Origin: Rhodanobacter sp. FW104-R8
GTDB taxonomy: Bacteria; Pseudomonadota; Gammaproteobacteria; Xanthomonadales; Rhodanobacteraceae
DNA: 35,246 nt
Assembly: GCF_001617365.1 (NCBI RefSeq)
Contig: NZ_LVJR01000113.1
Span: 1 to 35,246, forward strand
Reading direction: 5' to 3'
Shown here: positions 8,447 through 16,394 of the stretch, piece by piece
Numbering within the stretch: position 1 is the stretch's first letter
Layout: every line of letters begins with the position of its first letter
Notes under the pieces: generated by a model
The model's input: the letters and a program-made list of their open reading frames with translations, nothing else
Told to the model about the DNA's origin: nothing
Databases searched by the model: none
Position numbers and translations under genes: made by a program

Positions 8447-9814
8447 TCACTCCTGCGCGGCGAGGGCGAGCAGATCCAGCGCTTCGCGCAGACGCGCCAG
8501 CGCTTCGTCGCGTGCCTGCTCCTCGTGGTACTCCGGCGTCGTGGCGACCGGCGCGCCATCCAGCTCCAGCACCAGGGCCCGAGGCTGGACCTGCAGCACG
8601 GCGGCGGTGCCCAGCCCCTTGAGGCGTTTCTGCAGCGCACCGGCGGCCTTCGGATCGGCAAACGGCTTCGACAGCAGCAGCTCCTCGCCATCCGCGGAGA
8701 ACAGGCGGAAGCGGAAACTGCCGTCGGCGTCGCGGAAGCTGGCGAAGCGCGGCATCTTGCCTGGCTTCGGCGCAGCTTTCGGCTGGCCGGCGCGTGCCGG
8801 CGCGGTGGTCATCGCGCGCAGCCCCAGCACGCCGCGCAATGCGGCCACCTTCGGCGTGGCGATTGCGCGCGCCTTCTGCGCGCCCTGCCGCAGGATCGCC
8901 TCGATCGCGGCGGGATCCGCCATCAGCGCCTCGTAGCGTTCGCGCATCGGCGCCACGTCGGCCTCGACCCGTTCGTACAACACCTGCTTCGCCTCGCCCC
9001 AGCCGATGCCCTCCAGCAGGGCCTGGCGGAACGCCGCGGTCTCGGCCTCGCTGGCGAACGCGCGGAAGATGGTGAACAGCGCGGAGCTGTCCGGATCCTT
9101 CGGCTCGCCGGGCGCCCGCGAGTCGGTGACGATGCGCATGATCGTCTCGCGCAGCTGCTTCCCGCCGCCGGCGAACAGCGGGATCGTGTTGTCGTAGCTC
9201 TTCGACATCTTGCGGCCGTCCAGGCCCGGCAGCGTGGCCACCTGCTCCTCGATCAGCGCCTCCGGCAGGACGAAGAACTCGTCGCCGTGCAGATGGTTGA
9301 AACGCTGGCCGAGGTCGCGCGCCATCTCGATGTGCTGGATCTGGTCGCGCCCCACCGGCACCTGGTTCGCGTCGAACGCCAGGATGTCGGCCGCCATCAG
9401 CACCGGGTACATGTACAGCCCGGCGGTGATGCCGGCATCGGCGTCCTCGCCCACCGCGGTGTTCTTGTCCACCGCGGCCTTGTACGCGTGCGCGCGGTTG
9501 AGCATGCCCTTCGAGGCGATGCAGGTGAGGAACCAGGTCAACTCCGGGATTTCCGGGATGTCCGACTGGCGGTAGAAGGTGACCCGCTGCGGGTCCAGGC
9601 CGGCGGCCAGCCAGGTGGCGGCGATCTCCAGCCGCGAGCGCTCGATCCGCGCGGCGTCGTCGCTCTTGATCAGCGCGTGGTAGTCGGCAAGGAAGAAGAA
9701 CGCGTCCACGTCGTCGCGCCGGCTGGCCTCGACGGCCGGGCGGATCGCGCCCACGTAATTGCCCAGGTGCGGCGTGCCGGTGGTGGTGATGCCGGTGAGG
9801 ACTCGGGTATTCAT
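8447..9814 (-). CDS. trpS: Tryptophanyl-tRNA synthetase with a C-terminal extension
   Basis: Class I aminoacyl-tRNA synthetase that charges tRNA-Trp. The HIGH-equivalent TPHLGN is at residues 14-19, the VGRDQ tryptophan/ATP-site motif at 154-158 and KMSKS at 202-206. The catalytic part ends near residue 335, the usual length of bacterial TrpRS (about 330-340 aa). This protein is 455 aa: after a Pro/Lys/Ala linker, residues about 354-430 (FRDADGSFRFRLFSADGEEL and following) resemble one UPF0339/DUF1508 (YegP-like) unit, then an acidic helical tail. A longer TrpRS is known in some proteobacteria; the YegP resemblance is my reading of the pattern. The start was placed at MNTRVLTG, matching other TrpRS N-termini. 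Confidence 0.96.
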   Translation of the reverse strand: MNTRVLTGITTTGTPHLGNYVGAIRPAVEASRRDDVDAFFFLADYHALIKSDDAARIERSRLEIAATWLAAGLDPQRVTFYRQSDIPEIPELTWFLTCIASKGMLNRAHAYKAAVDKNTAVGEDADAGITAGLYMYPVLMAADILAFDANQVPVGRDQIQHIEMARDLGQRFNHLHGDEFFVLPEALIEEQVATLPGLDGRKMSKSYDNTIPLFAGGGKQLRETIMRIVTDSRAPGEPKDPDSSALFTIFRAFASEAETAAFRQALLEGIGWGEAKQVLYERVEADVAPMRERYEALMADPAAIEAILRQGAQKARAIATPKVAALRGVLGLRAMTTAPARAGQPKAAPKPGKMPRFASFRDADGSFRFRLFSADGEELLLSKPFADPKAAGALQKRLKGLGTAAVLQVQPRALVLELDGAPVATTPEYHEEQARDEALARLREALDLLALAAQE

Positions 9815-9964
9815 GCTGTGCCGCGCAGGTAAAGCGCCAGTCTACGACATCCGGCAAAACCGCTCGACCGGCCAGCCGCGGCGACTGGCGGCATCCTTCC
9901 CAAAAAAATCACGCGAACCGGTCCAGATTCTGCCGACCCGACCATGGCAAGAAGATCGAAGCTG

Positions 9965-10294
9965 ATGAGCGGCAAATTCACGATGTTCACCGGCAAGAAC
10001 GGCGAGACGTACTTCAACCTCAAGGCCGGCAACGGCGAGATCATCCTCAAGAGCGAGGGATACAAGGACAAGGCCGGCGCGCGCAACGGCATCGAGTCAG
10101 TACGCAAGAACGCGCCGGATGCGGCGCGCTACGAGAAGAAGATCTCGACCAACGGCAAGTTCCACTTCAACCTGAAAGCCGCCAATCACCAGGTCATCGG
10201 CAGCAGCGAGATGTACGAGAGCGAGCGCTCGCGCGATGCCGGCATCGCCTCGGTGGCGGCGAACGCGCCGGACGCCAGGCTCGTCGAGGAATGA
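9965..10294 (+). CDS. UPF0339/DUF1508 (YegP-like) protein
   Basis: A 109-aa protein made of two tandem DUF1508 units: GKNGETYFNLKAGNGEIILK plus SEGYKDKAGARNGIESVRKNA, then STNGKFHFNLKAANHQVIGS plus SEMYESERSRDAGIASVAANA. The family folds as a small beta-beta-beta-alpha repeat; its role is unknown. I chose the ATG at 9965 (MSGKF, the usual family start, 109 aa as in E. coli YegP) rather than the in-frame ATG at 9944, which lacks a ribosome site. The gene is divergent from trpS, whose C-terminus appears to carry a related domain. Confidence 0.88.
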   Translation: MSGKFTMFTGKNGETYFNLKAGNGEIILKSEGYKDKAGARNGIESVRKNAPDAARYEKKISTNGKFHFNLKAANHQVIGSSEMYESERSRDAGIASVAANAPDARLVEE

Positions 10295-10346
10295 GCGACC
10301 CTCCGGCACGGCCCCTCCGGTCGCGCCGGAACCTATCCGTTCCGCT

Positions 10347-11261
10347 TCAGCGGATCAGCGTGGACTTGCCGAACAGCGATTCGACCAGGTCCACCGCCAG
10401 CTTCGCGGTCTGGTTGCGCTTGTCGAAGGCCGGGTTCAGCTCGACGATGTCCAGCGACGCCACGCGCCCCGCATCGGCGATCATCTCCATGCACAACTGC
10501 GCCTCGCGGTAATTCGGCCCGCCGCGCACGGTGGTGCCCACGCCCGGCGCGATGCTTGGGTCGAGGAAGTCGACGTCGAAGCTCACGTGCAGGTGGGTGT
10601 GCTCGTCGAGCCCGGCCAGCGCCTCCTCCATCACGCGCTTCATGCCGATCTCGTCGATATGGCGCATGTCGTGCACCTGCATGTTCGCCTCGCGTACCAG
10701 CTGCTTCTCGCCCTCGTCGACCGAACGGATGCCGATGTAGCGGAACACGTCCGGCGTGGTCGCCGGCGTGCTGCCGCTGAGCCCGGTAAGACCTTCCGGG
10801 CCGACGCCGCACAGGCAGGCCACCGGCATGCCATGGATGTTCCCGCTGGGCGTGGCTTGCGCCGTGTTGAAATCGGTATGCGCATCCAGCCACAGCACGC
10901 GCAGCCGCTTGCCCTCGTCGTGGCAATGGCGCGCCACCGCCGAGATCGAGCCGATCGCCAAGGAGTGGTCGCCGCCGAGCATGATGGGCAGGCGCCCGGC
11001 CTGCAGCTCCTGGTGAACAGCCGCATAGACGGCCGTATTCCATGCAACCACCTCGTCCAGGTGGCGATAGCCGTGTTCGGGCGGCTGCCACGGGTTGAGC
11101 GGGCCCTGCAGGTTGCCGCGGTCGATCACCTTCAGCCCGCGACGCTCCAGTTTTTCCGCCAGCCTGGCCACGCGCAGCGCCTCCGGCCCCATCGCGGCAC
11201 CGCGATGGCCGGCGCCGATGTCGGTCGGCACGCCGATCAATGAAACGGTCTGTTTGTCCAT
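10347..11261 (-). CDS. rocF: Arginase
   Basis: Hydrolyses L-arginine to ornithine and urea with a binuclear manganese centre. All ligand motifs are present: GGDHS (96-100), DAHTD (126-130) and SFDVDFLDP with D229 and D231; the NIHGMP substrate loop (141-146) is intact. At 304 aa it has normal arginase length, and the N-terminal LIGVPTDIGAGHRG is typical of RocF-type arginases rather than agmatinases. No other arginine-catabolism gene is adjacent. It converges with the UPF0339 gene, with 52 bp between the two stop codons and no strong terminator seen. Confidence 0.95.
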   Translation of the reverse strand: MDKQTVSLIGVPTDIGAGHRGAAMGPEALRVARLAEKLERRGLKVIDRGNLQGPLNPWQPPEHGYRHLDEVVAWNTAVYAAVHQELQAGRLPIMLGGDHSLAIGSISAVARHCHDEGKRLRVLWLDAHTDFNTAQATPSGNIHGMPVACLCGVGPEGLTGLSGSTPATTPDVFRYIGIRSVDEGEKQLVREANMQVHDMRHIDEIGMKRVMEEALAGLDEHTHLHVSFDVDFLDPSIAPGVGTTVRGGPNYREAQLCMEMIADAGRVASLDIVELNPAFDKRNQTAKLAVDLVESLFGKSTLIR

Positions 11262-11521
11262 ATGCCTGTGTTTACCTGATGCATGACGGCAGACGCCGAC
11301 CCTGGCCAGACGAAAGCGGCCTCATGCCGCTCCGAACAACTCGTCGCCGTTCCTGCCGGGAGGGGCCTGCGCGACCGGCTCGTCGCGAATCCTTCGGAGT
11401 CTACCGGAACGACCCCGCCCCGCCGAGAGACACGCCCCGGCCCGCAGCAACCGGGCCCACGCAGGTGCGCGACCGTCACGGGGCCACGGCCGGCCCGCCC
11501 GGGCGCCGCCGGCGCATCCGC

Positions 11522-12000
11522 TCAATGTTTCTGCTGGCTCGCGGCGCAGTCGCCGCCACCGGTACGTTCGCCCGCATGCGTCGTGTCCATGAGCATGCCG
11601 TGGCCACCGACGCTGCTGTCCGCGGACACTGCCGCGGATGTTGCCGCCGGCGGCAGTTCGAAGCGTGCGTCACCGGCCGTCCTCGGCGGATCGCCGCCGC
11701 AGGTCGCGTGGCGGCTGACTGCATCGCCGCCTGCCGGCAGTCGCCGACGGCGCAGTCCCTCTGCCGCTGCGGCATCGCGCGCATGCCGCGATCCCCGGAC
11801 ATGCCTGCGAACTGGCCGGTGGTCTGCGCCGGCATGTCGCCCGCACCCGGCATCCGCATCTTCACGGTGACGTTCATCTTCATCATGTTGCCGGAATCCG
11901 ACCGTGCCGACGCGGCTGCGGCCAGCGACGAACACGCGCGCAGTGCCGAAGCGGACCGGCAACGGCCGCAATGAGATGGACATGATTGCCCGTGACCGAA
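11522..12000 (-). pseudogene. Frameshifted DUF3617-family periplasmic protein gene
   Basis: Pieces of a DUF3617-like protein can be read on the minus strand, but only by changing frame. One frame gives a signal-peptide start (MSISLRPLPVRFGTA). A second gives SSLAAAASARSDSGN, then MMKMNVTVKMRMPGAGDMPA and PQRQRDCAVGDCRQ. The first frame resumes with GDAVSRHATCGGDPPRTAGD and ends GGHGMLMDTTHAG followed by GGGDCAAS and a stop at 11522. The order (Met-rich MPG.MP segment, DC..DYxQ-like segment, xVSW-like xAxC segment, C-terminal G.DC) is the DUF3617 layout. At least two frame changes are needed, near 11930 and 11740, so it is decayed unless the sequence has errors. The 5' limit is approximate. 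Confidence 0.5.
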
Positions 12001-12079
12001 ACCGAGACGAACCTCCACACGCGATCACGCGATCACGCCTGCCGTCGCACCGCCGATACCCGATACCGGGGCTGTTCGT

Positions 12080-12274
12080 CTAGGGGAGCCCGATCTGGCG
12101 ACTTCGCACCAGCTCGTCTTCGCGGCGCGAACGCGCGCCCGGATGCCAGGACACCAGATCCCCGCCGTGATAGACCCCGCCGGAATTCTTGTTCCTTGCG
12201 ATCTTGCCAAACAGCATCCCTGCAAACAGCGACACTCCACGCCAGAAGGCGGAATGTACAAACAACGTTTGCAT
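12080..12274 (-). CDS. Small hypothetical protein (64 aa), uncertain
   Basis: Begins at an ATG with a GGGG 8 bp upstream; the product starts MQTLFVHSAFWRGVSLFAG, so it has one weakly hydrophobic N-terminal segment followed by a polar, charged tail (SRREDELVRSRQ). A -10-like TAGGAT occurs about 40 bp upstream on the same strand, and codon usage is less GC-biased than in neighbouring genes. No family is recognised. The frame is open further upstream (to 12325), so the start is also uncertain. It could be a remnant or chance. Confidence 0.3.
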   Translation of the reverse strand: MQTLFVHSAFWRGVSLFAGMLFGKIARNKNSGGVYHGGDLVSWHPGARSRREDELVRSRQIGLP

Positions 12275-12457
12275 ACCAGTCACCCCGAGCTGCCCCTGCG
12301 CAGCCGTCGGCGCCGATCCTAGCAAGCTTTCACGCTACGTGCACACGCATTTCTCATTTTGGACGGGCACGTCCACGTCCCGGCACGGGAACGCCGCGAG
12401 CAGCCAGCACCGCCGCGCCGCGAAACCGTCCGGGGCGGCGGCGGCCGAAGGCGGCCC

Positions 12458-12697
12458 TCACGCCGCGGCGCGGCGGGATGCGCCCGGCCCCGCGTACTGC
12501 ACCAGGGCGATGGTGAACTCCGCGCAGCTCAACTCGACGCTGACCGTGCGGCCCGAGCTGGCATGCTCATCGCGCGCCAGCCCGCGGGCCAACCGGATCG
12601 CGGGCGCGAAGCGCAACTGGTCGTACAGCAGTGCTTTTCCGCTGCAGATGCGCCACAGGCCGTGGCTGCTTTCCTTGATGGTCAAGACAACACGCAT
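12458..12697 (-). CDS. Small conserved-looking hypothetical protein (79 aa)
   Basis: Product MRVVLTIKESSHGLWRICSG then LARGLARDEHASSGRTVSVE and an Ala/Arg-rich end. It is a compact alpha/beta-looking soluble protein, possibly with the SGR segment as a turn. The start at 12697 is favoured because GGGGA lies 9 bp upstream; two codons earlier (12703) is possible but too close to the same site. The amino-acid composition is protein-like, unlike the other frames here. I do not recognise a family. It may be transcribed with the 83-aa gene upstream (12870-13121, same strand, 172-bp gap). Confidence 0.55.
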   Translation of the reverse strand: MRVVLTIKESSHGLWRICSGKALLYDQLRFAPAIRLARGLARDEHASSGRTVSVELSCAEFTIALVQYAGPGASRRAAA

Positions 12698-12869
12698 CGC
12701 CATATCCCCGGACAAGGACGTCGCCCGGAACACCCACCGTCGCCTCCCCATGGGCGGAAGATCGTGTATTCCCAGCGTCGCCCAGTCTGGCGGGAACCGC
12801 TCGACGCGTATGTCGGCGCCGACCTACGCCTGCTGTGCGCATGCGTCCCGGGACGCGGGGCACCGCTAG

Positions 12870-13121
12870 CTAGCCCGACCGGCCCAGGCTCTGCCGTTCC
12901 GGATGCGGCACGCGGCCGTACTTGGCCAGGATGACCGGCTCGGAATATTCGCCACGATCGACGTCGGCTGCCTGCGCGTACACCAGCACGCCATCGAAAT
13001 GATCCGCCAGCATCTGGCCGCGCGTCAGCGCCAGCTGCTCGAGGCCATGCAGGATCGGCTTGTCCGCGACGACATCCCCGTCCATCTCGTGGAAACCCTG
13101 CACCACGTACAACGTGCCCAT
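12870..13121 (-). CDS. Small hypothetical protein (83 aa)
   Basis: Product MGTLYVVQGFHEMDGDVVAD then LEQLALTRGQMLADHFDGVL and a C-terminal VILAKYGRVPHPERQ. It is a soluble, acidic N-terminal / basic C-terminal small protein. GAGGG lies 7-8 bp before the ATG at 13121; an in-frame ATG at 13268 would start inside the tRNA terminator and is rejected. Phrases such as ADKPILHGLEQLALTRGQ recall modular regulatory or uptake-related small proteins of Xanthomonadales, but I cannot name a family. Confidence 0.55.
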   Translation of the reverse strand: MGTLYVVQGFHEMDGDVVADKPILHGLEQLALTRGQMLADHFDGVLVYAQAADVDRGEYSEPVILAKYGRVPHPERQSLGRSG

Positions 13122-13232
13122 GTGACGTGCCCTCGCGCCGGTGGAATGCCTGAGGGTGGATCGACCGAAGTCGACGATGCGCGATGGTCGCGTTAAGGGC
13201 GATCGGATCCATTCAGCATCCACCCGGAACGA

Positions 13233-13258
13233 CGAAGGCCGCCCGGGGGCGGCCTTCG
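13233..13258 (-). terminator. Hairpin terminator downstream of tRNA-Thr
   Basis: An 11-bp perfect stem (13233-13243 with 13248-13258) around a 4-base loop, starting 13 bp after the tRNA CCA end on the minus strand. The following sequence (TCGTTCC) is only weakly T-rich, so efficiency is uncertain, but position and stability fit a terminator. Confidence 0.6.
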
Positions 13259-13270
13259 AAACCTGCATTC

Positions 13271-13346
13271 TGGTGCCGGCAGCAGGAATCGAACCCGCGA
13301 CCTACTGATTACAAATCAGTTGCTCTACCAACTGAGCTATGCCGGC
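13271..13346 (-). tRNA. tRNA-Thr (anticodon UGU)
   Basis: 76 nt with encoded CCA. On the minus strand the acceptor stem GCCGGCA pairs with TGCCGGC; the D loop is AGCTCAGTTGGTAGAGC. The anticodon arm CTGATTTGTAATCAG gives anticodon TGT, and the T arm contains GGTTCGATTCC. The cloverleaf is complete. It reads ACA (and other ACN by wobble). Confidence 0.97.
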
Positions 13347-13352
13347 GGAGGT

Positions 13353-13365
13353 GGCGGATTCTAGC
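13353..13365 (-). promoter_or_regulatory. -10 element of the tRNA-Thr promoter
   Basis: On the minus strand the sequence is GCTAGAATCCGCC, with a TAGAAT hexamer (13358-13363) 12 bp before the mature tRNA 5' end, the distance expected for a start site a few bases ahead of the tRNA. The same 13-mer occurs upstream of birA (15912-15924). No good -35 box is visible 17 bp upstream. Confidence 0.5.
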
Positions 13366-13406
13366 AGGCCGCGTGGTGGCGCGCTCGGCGGCCGGCCAGC
13401 GGCTCG

Positions 13407-14075
13407 TCAGAAGCAGACGGTGCTGTGCGAGCCGATGCCGTTGGTGCGGACGCGGCTGCGCCAGTCGAAGTTGCCGCCGCCGGCGACCACCAGGTCGAGC
13501 CAGTATTCGGGCACGCTCTCGCTGCGCTCGCTCATGCGGGCCGGAAAGCCGGCCGCGGCGATCTCGTCGCGGCGCTTGCGCGCGTTCGCCGGATCCCGGA
13601 ACAGGCCCAGCGAAATCGTGTTGGGCTGGTCGCCGGAGTTGACCACGAAGTAGTCGCTGATGTCGTGCCCGGCGAGCTGCCGGGCAGTTTCCAGCGCCTG
13701 GGCGCGGCTGCCGGCCGCCGGCAGGTAGACCCACCAGCCACTGGTCTGGCTGGTCTGCTCCTGGCGCGAGCGCATGCGCGTGGCCTGCGCAGCCAGGGCC
13801 TGCCGCGCATTGCGCAGATCCTGCGGAGTGGCGAACGGCCCCAGCGCAAGACAGCTGTAGCTCGGGTTGCGCGGCGCCGCGGCGGCAACGGCGGGCGGCG
13901 CGGCAACCGGCGGCGCGGTCTGGGCCGGCACCGGCAACTCCGACAGCAGGCGCAGTTGCGCCACGCCCGGATCGCTGGGGCTGCCGCCGCGGGCATACGG
14001 TTGCCCCAGCAGCAGCCATGCGCCTACCGCGATATTCAGCGCGATCAACAGAACGAACAGCAGACGCAGCAACAT
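13407..14075 (-). CDS. SPOR-domain membrane-anchored protein
   Basis: 222 aa. One N-terminal membrane anchor (about residues 3-24, LLRLLFVLLIALNIAVGAWL) is followed by a Pro/Ala-rich periplasmic linker and a C-terminal SPOR domain (about 115-190) including WWVYLPAAGSRAQALETARQ and ISLGLFRDPANARKRRDEI. SPOR domains bind denuded glycan strands at septa. It is the third gene of the birA-coaX operon, 31 bp after the coaX stop, with GAGGGG 7 bp before its ATG. A TAGAAT hexamer overlapping the coaX stop (14104-14109) could be an extra promoter. The specific partner is unknown. Confidence 0.85.
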   Translation of the reverse strand: MLLRLLFVLLIALNIAVGAWLLLGQPYARGGSPSDPGVAQLRLLSELPVPAQTAPPVAAPPAVAAAAPRNPSYSCLALGPFATPQDLRNARQALAAQATRMRSRQEQTSQTSGWWVYLPAAGSRAQALETARQLAGHDISDYFVVNSGDQPNTISLGLFRDPANARKRRDEIAAAGFPARMSERSESVPEYWLDLVVAGGGNFDWRSRVRTNGIGSHSTVCF

Positions 14076-14106
14076 CGGATCCCCTCAAACGGCAACTGTC
14101 GTCATT

Positions 14107-14865
14107 CTAGAGGGCGCCGCCGGCCTCGAACGCACGGGCCCACACGGCCAGGCCGCGCAGCACGCCGTCCTGGCTGAGCCGGGCCGGCAGCGACAGCAGC
14201 GGCAACAGCTGCGCCGCATCGCCCCCACCGAGGATCAGTTCGGGCGTGGCGCCGAGCCGGGGCGCCGCGCGCAGGGCGAAGCGCTCGACCAGGGCGGCGG
14301 CGGCCTGCCAGCAACCCGAGGCCACCGCGTCGGCGGTGTTGTCGGCCAGATCCACGATCGCGCCGGGCCGTTCCGGCCGCACCTGCGCCGTGGCGTCCCG
14401 CAGCGACTGCTGCATCAGCTGCGGACCCGGCGCGATCAACCCGCCCAGGTGCTGCCCGTCGGCTGCCAGCGCATCCAGCGTGAGCGCGGTGCCGACGCCG
14501 GCCAGCACGCAGGGCGCGTGACCGCCGGCATGCGCCGCGACCATCACCAGGAAACGATCGACGCCCAGCCGCGCCGGCTCGGCGTACGCATTGCGCACTC
14601 CGCAGGCGCCGGATGGCGTGCGCAGCCATTCCGGCGCGCGGCCGAAGCAGCGTTGCGCCACAGCCGCCACCTGCGCCTCGCGCGCGGCATCGACGACCGA
14701 CGCGCCGACCACCCGCAACGGTGCCGGCAGACCGGCCCAGGCGGCCTCCAGCACGCGTGCCGCGTCTTCGCGCCAGTCCACCGCGCCGCGCGCCAGCCAG
14801 CCATCCGCCTGCACCTGCAGCGCCCACTTCAGCCGGGTGTTGCCCAGGTCGAGCAGCAGCCTCAT
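14107..14865 (-). CDS. coaX: Type III pantothenate kinase
   Basis: Catalyses ATP-dependent phosphorylation of pantothenate, the first step of coenzyme A synthesis. 252 aa with the ASKHA-fold N-terminus MRLLLDLGNTRLKWAL, the central AEPARLGVDRFLVMVAAH segment (LG.DR is characteristic of type III), AGVGTALTLDAL and a C-terminal LILGGGDAAQLLPLL. The ATG at 14865 overlaps the birA stop as ATGA, so translation is coupled. An open frame continues far upstream, antisense-like, within birA and is not coding. Confidence 0.93.
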   Translation of the reverse strand: MRLLLDLGNTRLKWALQVQADGWLARGAVDWREDAARVLEAAWAGLPAPLRVVGASVVDAAREAQVAAVAQRCFGRAPEWLRTPSGACGVRNAYAEPARLGVDRFLVMVAAHAGGHAPCVLAGVGTALTLDALAADGQHLGGLIAPGPQLMQQSLRDATAQVRPERPGAIVDLADNTADAVASGCWQAAAALVERFALRAAPRLGATPELILGGGDAAQLLPLLSLPARLSQDGVLRGLAVWARAFEAGGAL

Positions 14866-15839
14866 GAACGACGCACCGTGACGTCCGCGCTGTCGATCCG
14901 CCGCACGCTGCCGTCGGCCATGCGCACCTGCAGGGCACCGCGTGTGTCCACGCCCGCGCCGACGCCGTCGAACGCACCCAGTGCGCCGCTCAGCTGCAAC
15001 GACTGCCCGTGCAGCAGGTCGTATCTGGCGTAGTCCGCGCCGAACGCGGCGAAACCGTCGCGCTCGAACTGCCGCAGACCGTCGACCAGCGCCGCGATCA
15101 ACGCCGCCGCCACGCGGTTGCGATCCGGCGGAATGCCGCCAGCCAGGCCAGCGAGGTCGCAGGCCGGCTGGCCGGCCTGCGCGCGCAGTGCCGGGGTCAG
15201 CCGCAGGTTGAGGCCGATGCCGATGATCGCCGCGCACGGCCCTTGGTACTCGCCGTTCAGCTCGACCAGGATGCCGCCCAGCTTGCCGCCCGCGGCGGCC
15301 AGCACGTCGTTCGGCCACTTCAGGCCGGCGCCGGCGATGCCGAGGTGCTCCAGCGCACGCAGCACGATCACCCCGACCGCCAGCGACAGCCCGCTCAGCG
15401 CGGCAAAGCCCGCATCGAAGCGCTTGAGGCAGGACATATAGAGATTGAGCCCCGGCGGCGACAGCCACTCGCGGCCACGCCGGCCGCGTCCGGCGCTCTG
15501 GGTCTCGGCCAGCACCACGCTGAAATCCCCGGCGGCGGCGCCGCGGCGCTGCAGCTCGCTGGAGGTGGAATCCAGCTCCCAGTGCACCTCCAGCGCACCC
15601 AGCGCGCGCGCCTCCGCCGCCGGCAGGGCGGCACGAATCCGCGCGGCATCGAGCATCTGCAACGGCCACGGCAGCTGGTAGCCGGCCGCGCCGCGCGCCT
15701 CGACCGGCACGCCACGGGCACGCAACGCCTCGACCTGCTTCCAGATCGCCGCACGGGTCATCCCGGCTTGCGCGGCGAGACGGGCGCCGGACAAGGGTTC
15801 GCCATCGGCCAGCAGCGCCAGCAACTGCACCGGCTGCAT
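14862..15839 (-). CDS. birA: Bifunctional biotin-[acetyl-CoA-carboxylase] ligase / biotin repressor
   Basis: 325 aa, BirA length. Residues 1-45 form a winged helix-turn-helix (MQPVQLLALLADGEPLSGAR, then MTRAAIWKQVEALR), so it probably also represses biotin genes. The ligase core has GRGRRGREW at 117-125 (biotinyl-AMP loop), KWPNDVL at 174-180, the IIGIGLNL segment and a C-terminal SH3-like domain. The start at 15839 is chosen over the upstream ATG at 15947, because the extra 36 residues are Pro/Arg-rich and outside the family pattern. First gene of birA-coaX-SPOR. Confidence 0.94.
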   Translation of the reverse strand: MQPVQLLALLADGEPLSGARLAAQAGMTRAAIWKQVEALRARGVPVEARGAAGYQLPWPLQMLDAARIRAALPAAEARALGALEVHWELDSTSSELQRRGAAAGDFSVVLAETQSAGRGRRGREWLSPPGLNLYMSCLKRFDAGFAALSGLSLAVGVIVLRALEHLGIAGAGLKWPNDVLAAAGGKLGGILVELNGEYQGPCAAIIGIGLNLRLTPALRAQAGQPACDLAGLAGGIPPDRNRVAAALIAALVDGLRQFERDGFAAFGADYARYDLLHGQSLQLSGALGAFDGVGAGVDTRGALQVRMADGSVRRIDSADVTVRRS

Positions 15840-15911
15840 CAGCAGGCCCCGCGCACGAGGGCGGCGGGCCGGCGGCCGGGGAATGGAGAGGGTCGGATCG
15901 GGCTGAACATC

Positions 15912-15924
15912 GGCGGATTCTAGC
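15912..15924 (-). promoter_or_regulatory. Putative -10 region of the birA-coaX-SPOR operon
   Basis: GCTAGAATCCGCC on the minus strand, about 75 bp before the birA ATG, identical over 13 bases to the element before tRNA-Thr. TAGAAT is a plausible housekeeping -10 hexamer in a GC-rich genome. The -35 is not convincing. Confidence 0.4.
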
Positions 15925-16058
15925 CCGGGCGACCCGCCATGCGGCATCCGCCGGCCATGCCCGGCGCCGCGTCCGGCACAGCCGGCAGCACTGGCAGGGC
16001 GCCGGGGTTTCTGAGACGATCGAGGCCTTCGCTTGTGAGGTCAAGGAGTTTGATCGCC

Positions 16059-16382
16059 ATGCGTGTCACCCACTGGCTTATCGGTTGCGCCTTGGGCATC
16101 GCCGGGATCGGCGGCGCCGCGGCGGCAAGCGCAGGCACCCAGGATCTGGACAATTCCCCGCACGCCGCACTCGACGGCGCCGGCACCCGCGACGGCAACG
16201 CCGGCAGCGGCGGCGATGCCGTTGGACTGGCCCGCGACTGCCCGCAGACCGACAGCCGCGACAACTCCGGCAGCGGTTCCGGCAACGGCAACGACCGCTC
16301 CGGCGGCGCCTCCTCCGCCCCGGCGTCAACCCGCCGGCCGCATCTGGGCTGGCAATCGCTGCTGCCTGGATCCATCCAGTAA
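16059..16382 (+). CDS. Small secreted Gly/Ser/Asn/Asp-rich protein
   Basis: 107 aa with a clear signal peptide (MRVTHWLIGCALGIAGIGGA, cleavage near AAASAG) followed by a low-complexity, disordered region (GNAGSGGDAVG, SGSGSGNGNDRSGGASS) and a short conserved-looking end RRPHLGWQSLLPGSIQ. One CPQTDSRDN motif is present. AAGGAG lies 10 bp before the ATG at 16059; an in-frame ATG at 15939 would add 40 Arg/Pro-rich residues ahead of the signal peptide and is rejected. Only 12 bp separate it from mtfA. Function unknown. Confidence 0.72.
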   Translation: MRVTHWLIGCALGIAGIGGAAAASAGTQDLDNSPHAALDGAGTRDGNAGSGGDAVGLARDCPQTDSRDNSGSGSGNGNDRSGGASSAPASTRRPHLGWQSLLPGSIQ

Positions 16383-16394
16383 GCGCTCGGCGTC

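Noticed and set aside
11240..11974. Plus-strand frames opposite the decayed DUF3617 gene
   Set aside because: Arg/Pro/Ala-rich with no motif; the minus strand explains the sequence better.
14107..16044. A 645-aa coaX fusion
   Set aside because: Upstream of 14865 the frame is Arg/Gly-rich and overlaps all of birA; the kinase signature begins at MRLLLDLGNTR.
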